Shown here: positions 8,064-15,975 of the stretch, piece after piece
Numbering within the stretch: position 1 is the stretch's first letter
How the letters are laid out: each line of letters starts with the position of its first letter
Assembly (NCBI RefSeq): GCF_013522725.1
Contig: NZ_JAAMRF010000001.1
Location: 62,001-126,000 of the forward strand
Direction: 5' to 3'
From: Stutzerimonas azotifigens
GTDB taxonomy: Bacteria; Pseudomonadota; Gammaproteobacteria; Pseudomonadales; Pseudomonadaceae
DNA: 64,000 nt
Notes under the pieces: generated by a model
Databases searched by the model: none
Told to the model about the DNA's origin: nothing
Seen by the model: the letters and a program-made list of their open reading frames with translations, nothing else
Made by a program: the position numbers and the translations under genes

Positions 8064-8777
8064 CTACGCCGAAAAACCGCCATCAATGGTCAAGGCGGCA
8101 CCCGTCACCATCGAGGCTTCCGGGCCTATGAGCCAGGCGACCAACGCGGCCACTTCGGTGCCTTTCGCATGGCGCTTTATCGCCATGAAGCTGTGCATGA
8201 CGTCTCGTAGCTCTCCGTCGGCGGGGTTCATTTCGGTGTCGGTTGGGCCAGGCTGAACCACGTTTACCGTGATCCCGCGCTCGCCGAAATCCCTGGCGAG
8301 GCCTTTTGCCATACCTTTGAGGGCAGCCTTGCTTGCACCATAGGCAGCGAGCCCTGGCATCGGCGTTCGGTCGGCGTTTGTCGAACCGATAAAGACGATC
8401 CTGCCCCCCTCTGGCATGTGTCGAGCGGCCGCAACGGCGGCGTGGTACGGGGCATTGATATTGATACGGAAGAGGCTGTCGATCTCGTCGGGATCCATTG
8501 CCAAGGCCTCACCACCGTGAAGGACGCCGGCATTTACCACAAGTGCGTCCAAGGCGCCCATGCCTTCGATCGCTGAGATCAACGCCGTACGGTCACCACT
8601 GTCCAGCTGTAACGCCTTGCCGCCAACCTCCGTTGCGAGAGCTGCAGCACGCTCCTCAGAGCGAGCATAGGTAAACGTGACGTGGGCACCGTCGTGGGCA
8701 AGGCGCCGCACGATGGCAGATCCAATACCTCGGCTGCCACCCAGTACCAGGACGGTTTTAGTATTTGCGATTGTCAT
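8064..8777 (-). CDS. bdcA: SDR-family protein resembling BdcA
   Basis: This 237-residue short-chain dehydrogenase/reductase has the cofactor motif GGSRGIG, the NAG motif in VVNAGVL, the Ser and the YGASK catalytic pair, and a closing TIDGGFSA. Over most of its length it parallels E. coli BdcA, for example INAPYHAAVAAARHMPEGGR, VVQPGPTDTEMNPADG and HSFMAIKRH. BdcA has been reported to influence biofilm dispersal through cyclic-di-GMP binding and sits beside a TetR gene, bdcR. Here the gene follows an MFS transporter on the same strand (38-base gap), and a TetR gene is divergent. The assignment to the BdcA group is firm; function in this organism is inferred. Confidence 0.75.
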   Translation of the reverse strand: MTIANTKTVLVLGGSRGIGSAIVRRLAHDGAHVTFTYARSEERAAALATEVGGKALQLDSGDRTALISAIEGMGALDALVVNAGVLHGGEALAMDPDEIDSLFRININAPYHAAVAAARHMPEGGRIVFIGSTNADRTPMPGLAAYGASKAALKGMAKGLARDFGERGITVNVVQPGPTDTEMNPADGELRDVMHSFMAIKRHAKGTEVAALVAWLIGPEASMVTGAALTIDGGFSA

Positions 8778-8816
8778 GTTGGATATCTCTTCAGGTTTCG
8801 ATTGATACGGATTCCG

Positions 8817-10022
8817 TCAGTGGCTGGTAACGGCCAATCCGACCGATCGCCCACCGTCCGGGAAACCGTGGCGGCGAGCAGCCGACGCAATGGAAAACGC
8901 GATCAACAGCAGCACGAATGCGGCCCAGGCCAGCGAATTGGCGCCCTGGGTCTCGAGCAGGATGCCGCCCAGAATGCCGCCGCCTGCAATCGCGCCATTC
9001 CAGGTAACCACGTTCATTGAAAGCGCCGCGTCGGCCCCGGCACCTGCGGTATCCGCCAATGCGGTCTGCAGCAGCGTGGCCGCACCGCCGAACGTTAGTC
9101 CCCACACGAAAACGCTTACATATTGCGCCGCAGCGGAGTGACTGCGCAGGCCCATCAGGAGTGCACTCAGAGCGAACACTGCAAGGCTTACCAGTACGGC
9201 GCCGCGCAGGTTTCGGTCCACGACGCGGCCGATGACCCAGATACCGATCAAGGATGCGAAACCGAACACCAGCAGTACCATATCAACGCGGTGGCCAAGT
9301 CCGGCTTGCGCCGCGAAAGGCGCGATGTAGGTGTAGAGAATGTTGTGCGCCAGCATCCAAGTGAACACTACGGCCAAGATGAGGCCGATACCTGGTGTGT
9401 TGAACACCTGACGAATAGGCAGCTGCTGCCCCTTGGGCTGGCCTGGGTAGTCTGGAACCTTCACCAGCACCCATACGATCAGCATCACAGTCAGTACCGA
9501 CATCACGCCAAACGCCAACCGCCATCCCAGGAGGTTGCCCAACCATGTCCCAAGCGGTACGCCTAGCGACAGAGCGATAGGTGTACCGACCATCGCCACA
9601 GCCATTGCTCGCCCTTGAAGGGACGGCGTCACCATGCGCCGGGCATAACCGGCCAGCAGGCTCCAGGCGAGGCCAGCCGCCGCGCCGGCTGAGAACCGAG
9701 CGACGAGGGTCAGCGCATAGCTAGATGACAGGGCAGTCAGCGTGTTGAAGAACAGAAATCCCAAGATCGTCGCGATCAGCACCCGGCGGCGGCGCCAGCC
9801 TTGCGTCGCTATCGTGAGGGGTATGGCGGCTACCATCGATCCCACGGCATAGGCCGTTATCGTTTGCCCCGCCAGTGCTGGCGAGACGCCGAGTCCGTTA
9901 CTGATTTCGGGAAGAAGCCCTGCTGGCAGCGTTTCGGTCATGATGCAGATGAATCCTGTCATCGCCAGCGCCAATAAGGCTGCAAGGGGTAGGTGTTCTG
10001 CGTTGTCATCCATCTTCGCCAC
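8817..10022 (-). CDS. MFS transporter, AraJ/YdhP-like DHA1 family
   Basis: The 401-residue protein has twelve predicted transmembrane segments and the features of the sugar-efflux/AraJ branch of the major facilitator superfamily, including TETLPAGLLPEISNGLGVSP in helix 1, the G-R-x-x-D/R-like loop GWRRRRVL, and GTPIALSLGVPLGTWLG. A second in-frame ATG lies nine bases downstream and could be the true start. It should export a small organic molecule or drug across the inner membrane. It leads a two-gene unit with the BdcA-like SDR and is divergent from TetR; the intergenic region carries two copies of a candidate operator. Confidence 0.85.
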   Translation of the reverse strand: MAKMDDNAEHLPLAALLALAMTGFICIMTETLPAGLLPEISNGLGVSPALAGQTITAYAVGSMVAAIPLTIATQGWRRRRVLIATILGFLFFNTLTALSSSYALTLVARFSAGAAAGLAWSLLAGYARRMVTPSLQGRAMAVAMVGTPIALSLGVPLGTWLGNLLGWRLAFGVMSVLTVMLIVWVLVKVPDYPGQPKGQQLPIRQVFNTPGIGLILAVVFTWMLAHNILYTYIAPFAAQAGLGHRVDMVLLVFGFASLIGIWVIGRVVDRNLRGAVLVSLAVFALSALLMGLRSHSAAAQYVSVFVWGLTFGGAATLLQTALADTAGAGADAALSMNVVTWNGAIAGGGILGGILLETQGANSLAWAAFVLLLIAFSIASAARRHGFPDGGRSVGLAVTSH

Positions 10023-10040
10023 TTCAGCGTCCTCGGGATA

Positions 10041-10056
10041 TGTATCGATCGGTATA
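10041..10056. promoter_or_regulatory. Candidate TetR operator, copy 1
   Basis: TGTATCGATCGGTATA lies 18 bases upstream of the MFS start. It contains a partial dyad around CGATCG and is repeated 53 bases away (centre to centre) next to the TetR gene with 14 of 16 bases identical. Placement in a short divergent region beside a TetR gene suggests that TetR binds both. Confidence 0.5.
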
Positions 10057-10093
10057 TATCCAATCAGCGTTCTTGCTCGTGGTCAATGACTTT

Positions 10094-10109
10094 TGTATCG
10101 ATTAGTATA
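10094..10109. promoter_or_regulatory. Candidate TetR operator, copy 2
   Basis: TGTATCGATTAGTATA lies about 26 bases upstream of the tetR start codon, in the same orientation as copy 1. The spacing of 53 bp is close to five helical turns, so both sites would lie on one face of the DNA. Confidence 0.5.
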
Positions 10110-10135
10110 GATTCAGGTTTGCAGGAGGCCTGTAT

Positions 10136-10744
10136 ATGGCGCAGATGGGACGTCCCCGCTCGTTTGACCGGGCGCAAGCAGTCGACGAGGCAATGCAGTT
10201 GTTCTGGCGGTACGGCTACGACGCCACGTCGCTGAGCCAGCTGAAAGCGCACATTGGCGGCGGTATAACCGCGCCCAGCTTTTATGCCGCTTTCGGCTCG
10301 AAAGAAGGGTTGTTCAAGGAAGTGGTAGCACGCTACATGGATACGCACGGGCGGGTGACTGACCCGCTTTTCGACCAGGCGCTCGAGCCAAGAGAGGCTA
10401 TTGTCACCACACTCAAACGCTCGGCGCGCATGCAGTGCGACGAGGGCAATCCGAAAGGTTGCATGGTGGCACTCGGAATCCTAGGTACATGTGCGACCGA
10501 TGATTCCAACGTTCTGGAACCGTTGCGTGTGGCACGTGCCCGCACACGTGCTGGTCTTCTCTCCTGCATCGCTCGCGGTATCGAGCGAGGTGATTTGCCT
10601 GAAGGCACCGACGCGTCAGCACTTGCCGCGGTCTTCGAGGGGTTTCTACTGGGCATTTCGCCGATGGCGCGCGACGGTGTTCCGCAGTCGGTCATTGAGG
10701 GTGCCATCGACCACTTGATGACCGCTTGGAGCCCTGGCTCCTGA
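10136..10744 (+). CDS. TetR-family repressor, probable regulator of the MFS/bdcA-like unit
   Basis: The 202-residue protein begins with GRPRSFDRAQAVDEAMQLFW, the entry to a TetR DNA-binding domain, and contains the recognition segment around SLSQLKAHIGGGITAPSFYAAFGSKEGLF. The PSFYAAFGSKEGLF form is shared with the BdcR/AcuR-like subgroup. The C-terminal half includes GNPKGCMVALG, which matches the C-x-G-C-x-V core seen in that subgroup. GCAGGAGG lies just upstream of the ATG. It is divergent from the MFS and SDR genes and most likely represses them and itself. Confidence 0.85.
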   Translation: MAQMGRPRSFDRAQAVDEAMQLFWRYGYDATSLSQLKAHIGGGITAPSFYAAFGSKEGLFKEVVARYMDTHGRVTDPLFDQALEPREAIVTTLKRSARMQCDEGNPKGCMVALGILGTCATDDSNVLEPLRVARARTRAGLLSCIARGIERGDLPEGTDASALAAVFEGFLLGISPMARDGVPQSVIEGAIDHLMTAWSPGS

Positions 10745-10807
10745 GATTAAGCGACGGGCCCTGGTGGTGGCGACGCGCGGCCGGGCTTGGCGCAGGCAAG
10801 TGAAACG

Positions 10808-10839
10808 AAAAGAGGCGCCGTAAAAGGCGCCTCTTTTTT
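10808..10839. terminator. Bidirectional rho-independent terminator
   Basis: A stem of AAAAGAGGCGCC and GGCGCCTCTTTT with a six-base loop is flanked by A and T runs on both sides. It sits between the convergent tetR (ends 10744) and gntP-family (ends 10857) genes and can stop transcription from either. Confidence 0.9.
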
Positions 10840-10856
10840 GTCGCGTCTGCGCTGCG

Positions 10857-12209
10857 TTACTGGATGAACAGGCTGATCACCAGGCAGATCGCCAGACCGG
10901 TCAGCCCCACGATGGTCTTCATCACCGTCCACGACTTGAGCGTATCGGACACGCTCATGCCGAAGTAGCGGTTGGCCATCCAGAAGCCCGAGTCGTTGAC
11001 GTGGGAGAAGGCGGCGCCGCCGCAGGCGATCGCGATGGTGCACAGGGCGAGCATCTGCGGGCTGGCGCCCAGCAGTTGGGCCACCGGGGCGGTCAGGCTC
11101 GCGCCGGTGATCATCGCCACCGTGCCCGAACCTTGCGAGATGCGCATGATGGCCGCCGTGGTGAACCCGAACAGCACCAGTGGCATGTTCATGTCTTGCA
11201 TCGCATCGGCGAGGATCTTGCCGACCCCGGACTCGACCAGCACCTTGCCGAACACGCCGCCTGCACCGGTGATCAGGATGATGATGCCCGCCGGTTCCAG
11301 CGCCTTGGTGGCGATCTTCTGCAGCTGGTCGGCCGAGAAGCCACGGTTGTGACCGAACACCCAGAAGGTCAGCAGCGTGGTCAGCAGCAGCGCGATGATG
11401 GGGTTGCCGACGAACATCAGCACGTCACGCAGCAGGTTGCCTTCGGGCAGTAGCATCTCGGCGGTGGTGTTGCTGAGAATCAGCGCCAGCGGCAGCAACA
11501 GGACGAGGACCACGCCGCGGAAGGCCGGCAGCTTGCTCGGGTCATCGAACTTGCTTTCGCCCTGCACCATGTATTCGGGGACAGGCACGAAGATGCGGTT
11601 GGAGATGAACTTGCCAAATATCGGGCCGGCGACAGCCATGGCCGGCAGGCCGGCTATCACGCCCCAGATGATCACCCAGCCCAGGTCCGCGCCGAGGATG
11701 CTGGCGGTCGCGATGGGGCCGGGCGTGGGCGGCAGGAAGGTGTGGGTCACGCTCAAGCCTGCGCACAGCGGGATGCCGTAGTAGAGCAGCGACTTGCCGG
11801 TACGCCGGGCGATGCCGTAGATCAGCGGCACCAGGATGACGATGGCGACGTCGATGAACACGGCGATCGACACCAGGAAGCCCACCAGCCCCAGCGCCCA
11901 GGGCACGCTGCGGTCGCCGCACTTGTGGATCAGCGTCAGGGCCAGCCGTTCGGAGCCGCCGGAGACGCGCAGCATCTCGCCGAACATGGAACCGAGGCCA
12001 ATGATCAGTGCGACGAAGCCGAGGGTTCCGCCCATGGACTTGACGACGAACGCCAGCAGGTCCTGCGGCGCCATGCCGATGGCCAGGCCCGCGGCCAGGC
12101 TCACCAGAATCAGCGCGAGGAAAGGTTGGAACTTGAGTTTTACGATCAGAAACAGGAGCGCGACGATCGATGACGCAGTGACCGTCAGGATGAGGGCATT
12201 ACTTTCCAT
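10857..12209 (-). CDS. gntP: Gluconate:H+ symporter, GntP family
   Basis: This 450-residue protein has 12-14 hydrophobic helices and the hallmarks of the GntP family: FLALILVSLAAGLAIGM near the N-terminus, LGSMFGEMLRVSGGSERLA, FIDVAIVILVPLIYGIARR, THTFLPPTPGPIA, and a C-terminal ACGGAAFSHVNDSGFW. These are signature stretches of GntT/GntU/GntP. It would import gluconate or a related sugar acid. The gene lies downstream of an IlvD/Edd-type dehydratase with a 72-base gap and probably shares its promoter. The gluconokinase that would complete gluconate use is more than 30 kb away (43863). Confidence 0.9.
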   Translation of the reverse strand: MESNALILTVTASSIVALLFLIVKLKFQPFLALILVSLAAGLAIGMAPQDLLAFVVKSMGGTLGFVALIIGLGSMFGEMLRVSGGSERLALTLIHKCGDRSVPWALGLVGFLVSIAVFIDVAIVILVPLIYGIARRTGKSLLYYGIPLCAGLSVTHTFLPPTPGPIATASILGADLGWVIIWGVIAGLPAMAVAGPIFGKFISNRIFVPVPEYMVQGESKFDDPSKLPAFRGVVLVLLLPLALILSNTTAEMLLPEGNLLRDVLMFVGNPIIALLLTTLLTFWVFGHNRGFSADQLQKIATKALEPAGIIILITGAGGVFGKVLVESGVGKILADAMQDMNMPLVLFGFTTAAIMRISQGSGTVAMITGASLTAPVAQLLGASPQMLALCTIAIACGGAAFSHVNDSGFWMANRYFGMSVSDTLKSWTVMKTIVGLTGLAICLVISLFIQ

Positions 12210-12281
12210 GCAAACTCCGATTGTTATTGTGGGGAGCGCGGAAATGCGCCGGCTGCCCGGCGCACATATAGGGTGTTGGTA

Positions 12282-14039
12282 TCAGTCGTGGTTGCGGGTG
12301 GGGATCCGTCCCTGCATGGTCGGCGGGCGCAGGAAGTCGAAATCGCAGCCCTTGTCCGCCTGGGTGATCTGCTCGAAGAACAGCTTGCGGTAGCCGCGCT
12401 CGGCGTTTTTCGGAGTCGGCAGCACCAGGGCGGCACGGCGGCGTTCCAGTTCGTCTTCGGCCACCAGCAGGTCGATGCTGCGCTCCGATACGCTCAGGCG
12501 GATGCGGTCGCCGCTCTGCACCAGAGCCAGCGGGCCTCCCAGCGCAGCCTCGGGCGTTACGTGCAGGACGATGGTACCGGCGGCGGTACCGCTCATGCGG
12601 CCGTCGGAGATCCGCACCATGTCCTTGACGCCGGCACGGGCGAGCTTCTTCGGGATCGGCAGGTAACCGGCTTCCGGCATGCCGGGCGCGCCGATGGGGC
12701 CGATGTTCTTGAGCACCAGGATGTCGTCGGCGTTCACGTCCAGGTCCGGGTCGTCCAGGCGCAGGGCCAGGTCTTCGGAGTTCTCGAAGACGACGGCGCG
12801 ACCCTCGTGTTCCATGAGCGTGGCGTCGGCGGCCGACTGCTTGATGATGGCGCCTTCGGGCGCGAGGCTGCCGCGCAGGAAGGCGATCCCGCCGTACGGG
12901 TAGATCGGGTCCTTCACGCTGCGCACCACGTCTTGGGTAAAGGCTGGCACGTCATCGAGCTCTTCGCCGAGTGTGCGGCCGGTGACGGTGAGCGCGTCGA
13001 GGTGCAGCAGCGGGCGCAGCTCGCGCAGTACCGTCTGCAGGCCACCGGCGCGGTGCAGGTCTTCCATGTAGTGCTGGCCGGACGGCTTGAGATCGACCAG
13101 CACCGGCGTTTCGCGGCTCATGCGGTCGAAGGCTTCCAGGTCGATGTCATACCCCATGCGCCCGGCGATGGCGGTCAGGTGCACGATGCCGTTGGTGGAG
13201 CCGCCGATGGCGAGCAGCACGCGCAGGGCGTTCTCGAAGGCCTTGGGGGTGAGGATCTTGTCCGGGGTGAGCCCGGTGCGCGCCATCTCGACGGCCTGCT
13301 TGCCGGTGAGTTCGGCGATGCGCATGCGGTCGGAAGTGACGGCCGGTGGCGTCGCGCCGCCGGGCATGACGATGCCCAGCGCTTCGCCGATGCAGGCCAT
13401 GGTGCTGGCGGTACCCATCACCGAGCAGGTGCCGACGCTGGCGACCAGCTTGGAGTTGACCTCGACGATCTCCGCCTCGTCGATTTCCTGCCCACGGTAC
13501 TGGCCCCAGTAGCGACGGCAGTCGGTGCAGGCGCCGACGCGCACGCCGCGATGGCCGCCGGTGAGCATGGAGCCTGTGATCAGTTGCACGGTCGGGATGT
13601 TCGCCGAGGCGGCGCCCATAAGCTGGGCCGGTACGGTCTTGTCGCAACCGCCGATGAGCACCACGGCATCCATGGGCTGCGCGCGGATCATCTCCTCGGT
13701 GTCCATCGACATCAGGTTGCGCAGGTACATGCTGGTCGGCGTGGAGAAGCTTTCGCCAATGGAGATGGTGGGGAAGTCGATCGCAAGGCCGCCTGCGAGC
13801 ATGACACCACGCTTGACCGCCTCGATCAGCTGCGGGGCGTTACCATGGCAGGGGTTGTAGCCGCTGCCGGTGTTGATGATGCCGACGATGGTACGGTCCA
13901 GCGCGTCATCGGTGTAGCCGGCGCCCTTGATGAACGCCTTGCGTAGGAAGAGCGAAAAGCCGGTGTCGCCATAGTTGGTCAGGCCCTTGCGCAGGCCTGT
14001 GGGCACGACCACGGCGTCGTCTTTTTTCTTGTCCACCAT
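12282..14039 (-). CDS. IlvD/Edd-family dehydratase, probably for a sugar acid
   Basis: The 585-residue protein is a full IlvD/Edd dehydratase. Iron-sulfur ligand cysteines are visible in NPCHGN (first), IGGCDKT (second) and the GTCSVMGTAST segment (third). C-terminal motifs include KNIGPIGAPGMPEAG and ISDGRMSGT. It differs from IlvD proper and from Edd in length and in the motif VGACTDCRRYWGQYRG, which is typical of members acting on sugar acids such as arabonate, xylonate or galactonate. A longer frame begins at 14087, but the ATG at 14039 has AAAGGTGA about seven bases upstream. It is followed by a GntP-family permease and divergent from an FCD-GntR regulator, which supports uptake and dehydration of a hexonate or pentonate. 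The substrate is not determined. Confidence 0.8.
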   Translation of the reverse strand: MVDKKKDDAVVVPTGLRKGLTNYGDTGFSLFLRKAFIKGAGYTDDALDRTIVGIINTGSGYNPCHGNAPQLIEAVKRGVMLAGGLAIDFPTISIGESFSTPTSMYLRNLMSMDTEEMIRAQPMDAVVLIGGCDKTVPAQLMGAASANIPTVQLITGSMLTGGHRGVRVGACTDCRRYWGQYRGQEIDEAEIVEVNSKLVASVGTCSVMGTASTMACIGEALGIVMPGGATPPAVTSDRMRIAELTGKQAVEMARTGLTPDKILTPKAFENALRVLLAIGGSTNGIVHLTAIAGRMGYDIDLEAFDRMSRETPVLVDLKPSGQHYMEDLHRAGGLQTVLRELRPLLHLDALTVTGRTLGEELDDVPAFTQDVVRSVKDPIYPYGGIAFLRGSLAPEGAIIKQSAADATLMEHEGRAVVFENSEDLALRLDDPDLDVNADDILVLKNIGPIGAPGMPEAGYLPIPKKLARAGVKDMVRISDGRMSGTAAGTIVLHVTPEAALGGPLALVQSGDRIRLSVSERSIDLLVAEDELERRRAALVLPTPKNAERGYRKLFFEQITQADKGCDFDFLRPPTMQGRIPTRNHD

Positions 14040-14058
14040 CAGATTCACCTTTGTCGAT

Positions 14059-14073
14059 ATTATTATCAATAAT
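14059..14073. promoter_or_regulatory. Candidate GntR operator, AT-rich inverted repeat
   Basis: ATTATT-ATC-AATAAT is a perfect 6-3-6 inverted repeat located 20 bases upstream of the dehydratase start and about 120 bases from the proposed gntR start. It is very AT-rich for this GC-rich region and suits a repressor site overlapping the dehydratase promoter. Confidence 0.45.
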
Positions 14074-14194
14074 CTTGTGGGGCGCATTTAGCCATGAGAT
14101 GGCGGCGCTGGCAACCCGGCCTTTTGTTGGTTTGAGGCAGCCGGAAAACCTCTTTATAGTCCTGCAGGTTCGCTGGGCTGGAGCTTGGAACGAC

Positions 14195-14890
14195 TTGAAC
14201 GAATCGCAGAGAGAGCCGGTGCCGGGCGCCCACAGCCCGGCGTCGGTGATCGAGACCCTGGAAGAAGAGATCGTGCTCGGCATGCTGCATCCGCGCGAGC
14301 GGCTGGTCGAAGACGACCTCATGGCGCGCTTCGGCCTGAAACGCCACGTGGTGCGCAACGTCCTCGCCGAACTCGAGCAGATGGGCCTGGTCGAGCGAAA
14401 GCGAAACATCGGCGCGCTGGTCAAGGCCTACACGGTCGAGGAGGTCGAGCACCTCTACGAGGTACGCGAACTGCTCGAGACCCATTGCGTCCGACAGATC
14501 CCGCTCCCGGTGGACGAGGCGCGGCTACAGGCGCTGCTGACGATCCAGTACGCCCACGACGAGGCCGTGGCGCAGGGCGACCTGCGGCAGGTGTTCCGCC
14601 TGAACGTCCGCTTTCACCGCGAGCTGTTCGGCCTGGCCGACAACCCGGTGCTGGTCGAGGCGATCAGCAACCATGCCCAGCGGGCCCACTCGATACGCTC
14701 CTCCACCATCGCCATGCCGGCCCAGCTCGAACGCTCGCGGCAGGAGCACTGGCAACTGATCGAAACCCTCAGAGGCGGCGACGTGGAAACCCTCGTCGAG
14801 CTCTGCCGCGCCCACCTCCTGCCATCCAGGGATGCCTACATCCAGGCCCAGCGCTTACGCGCAGGGCCGGCCAGCTCCGTGGCCACATGA
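14195..14890 (+). CDS. GntR-family regulator with FCD domain
   Basis: The winged helix (ETLEEEIVLGMLHPRERL, LMARFGLKRHVVRNVLAELEQMGLVERKRN) is followed by an all-helical FCD effector domain whose metal/ligand positions appear as EVRELLETH, FHRELFGLADN and a late EHWQLIETLRGGD. The open frame extends to 14051, but that N-terminus is not family-like. A TTG start at 14195 (LNESQREP) gives 231 residues, the usual size; the choice is uncertain because the ribosome site is weak. It is divergent from the dehydratase and GntP genes and is their likely repressor. Confidence 0.8.
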   Translation: MNESQREPVPGAHSPASVIETLEEEIVLGMLHPRERLVEDDLMARFGLKRHVVRNVLAELEQMGLVERKRNIGALVKAYTVEEVEHLYEVRELLETHCVRQIPLPVDEARLQALLTIQYAHDEAVAQGDLRQVFRLNVRFHRELFGLADNPVLVEAISNHAQRAHSIRSSTIAMPAQLERSRQEHWQLIETLRGGDVETLVELCRAHLLPSRDAYIQAQRLRAGPASSVAT

Positions 14891-15009
14891 ACCGTTAGCT
14901 CCGCGAGTGTTCCGGCAGCGCACCAGGTCCGCGTTTCGTTCGTTGGCGAAGCAAGTGCTCAGGTACGTCGCGTATATGAGAAGCGCTTTGGAGGCGTTTC
15001 ATTCAAGCG

Positions 15010-15831
15010 TCACTTGAAGAAATGGTTCGGGGTCTTCCCGAACTGTTTCTTGAACATGGTCGTGAACGCGCTTGGGCTGTCGTAACCCAGCGCGCCCGCC
15101 ACGTCGATGATCTTCTCGCCGACTGCAATACGCTCCAACGCCAAAAGCAGCCGGGCTTGCTGACGCCAACGACCGAACGTCATGCCCGTTTCCTTGTGGA
15201 AGAGTCGCTGAATCGTCTTTTCATCGAGGTTCAGGCGGTCGCTCCAATCCGAGAGCAATGATCGATCAGCCGGATCGGATTGCAGGGCCGAACAGATCGT
15301 TCTGATTCGTTGATCGACCGGCTGAGGCAGGTGCAGAGGCAAGGTCGGCAGGAGGGTGAGTTCGTCCAGGATCAAATGCATGATTCTGGCCTCCCGTGAG
15401 TTTGGCTCGTAGGACGCCTTTATCGAGACAGAGGCCTTGATCAGCTCGCTCAGCAACGCAGAAATGCTCACGGCTCTGATCTCGTCCGGCAGTTCGGGAA
15501 ATTCGTCCGTCCGCACGAAAACGCTGCGCATCTTCACCGAGCCCACGCAGCGAATCGAATGCACGTGCCCGCTGGGCATCCATATTCCCCGGCTGGGCGG
15601 GACGGTCCACTGGCTCGAGGCGGAGTGCACGACCATCACGCCTTCGATGGCGTAGATCAGCTGATGCTTTGCGTGGGAATGGGGCTCGATGAGCCAGCCT
15701 TCCGGGTAATCTGTGGCGCTGCTGATGACGGCCCAAGGCACTTCGTCCACTTCAGCCAGCAATTCGTCCAACGGCCTGAGCATGATTCCCTTTTCGCGAG
15801 AGTGTCCGCCCATATCGAGCAAGACAGGCAA
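15010..15831 (-). CDS. AraC-family regulator with cupin domain (NimR-like)
   Basis: Residues 1-130 form a cupin effector domain (PHSHAKHQLIYAIEGVM, then PSRGIWMPSGHVHSI). The last 100 residues are a double helix-turn-helix AraC domain (WSDRLNLDEKTIQRLFHKETGMTFGRWRQQARLL, IIDVAGALGYDSPSAFTTMFKKQFGKTP). This architecture is that of NimR, which controls a divergent MFS pump. Here too a divergent MFS gene (fsr) starts 145 bases away. An alternative start at 15783 would remove the first 16 residues. Confidence 0.85.
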   Translation of the reverse strand: MPVLLDMGGHSREKGIMLRPLDELLAEVDEVPWAVISSATDYPEGWLIEPHSHAKHQLIYAIEGVMVVHSASSQWTVPPSRGIWMPSGHVHSIRCVGSVKMRSVFVRTDEFPELPDEIRAVSISALLSELIKASVSIKASYEPNSREARIMHLILDELTLLPTLPLHLPQPVDQRIRTICSALQSDPADRSLLSDWSDRLNLDEKTIQRLFHKETGMTFGRWRQQARLLLALERIAVGEKIIDVAGALGYDSPSAFTTMFKKQFGKTPNHFFK

Positions 15832-15975
15832 TTTCCTGGGTATCTAGGATAGCGCCGGAGCCCGGTTGGTGCCCCTGGAAGGGAGTGGCAGCCCTGAGCT
15901 TTCCATACCGCGGGCCTTGCCGTAGTGCTTGTCGGTATTCGCACTTACCTCTTTCCCTGCCCCGGACGACCTGCA

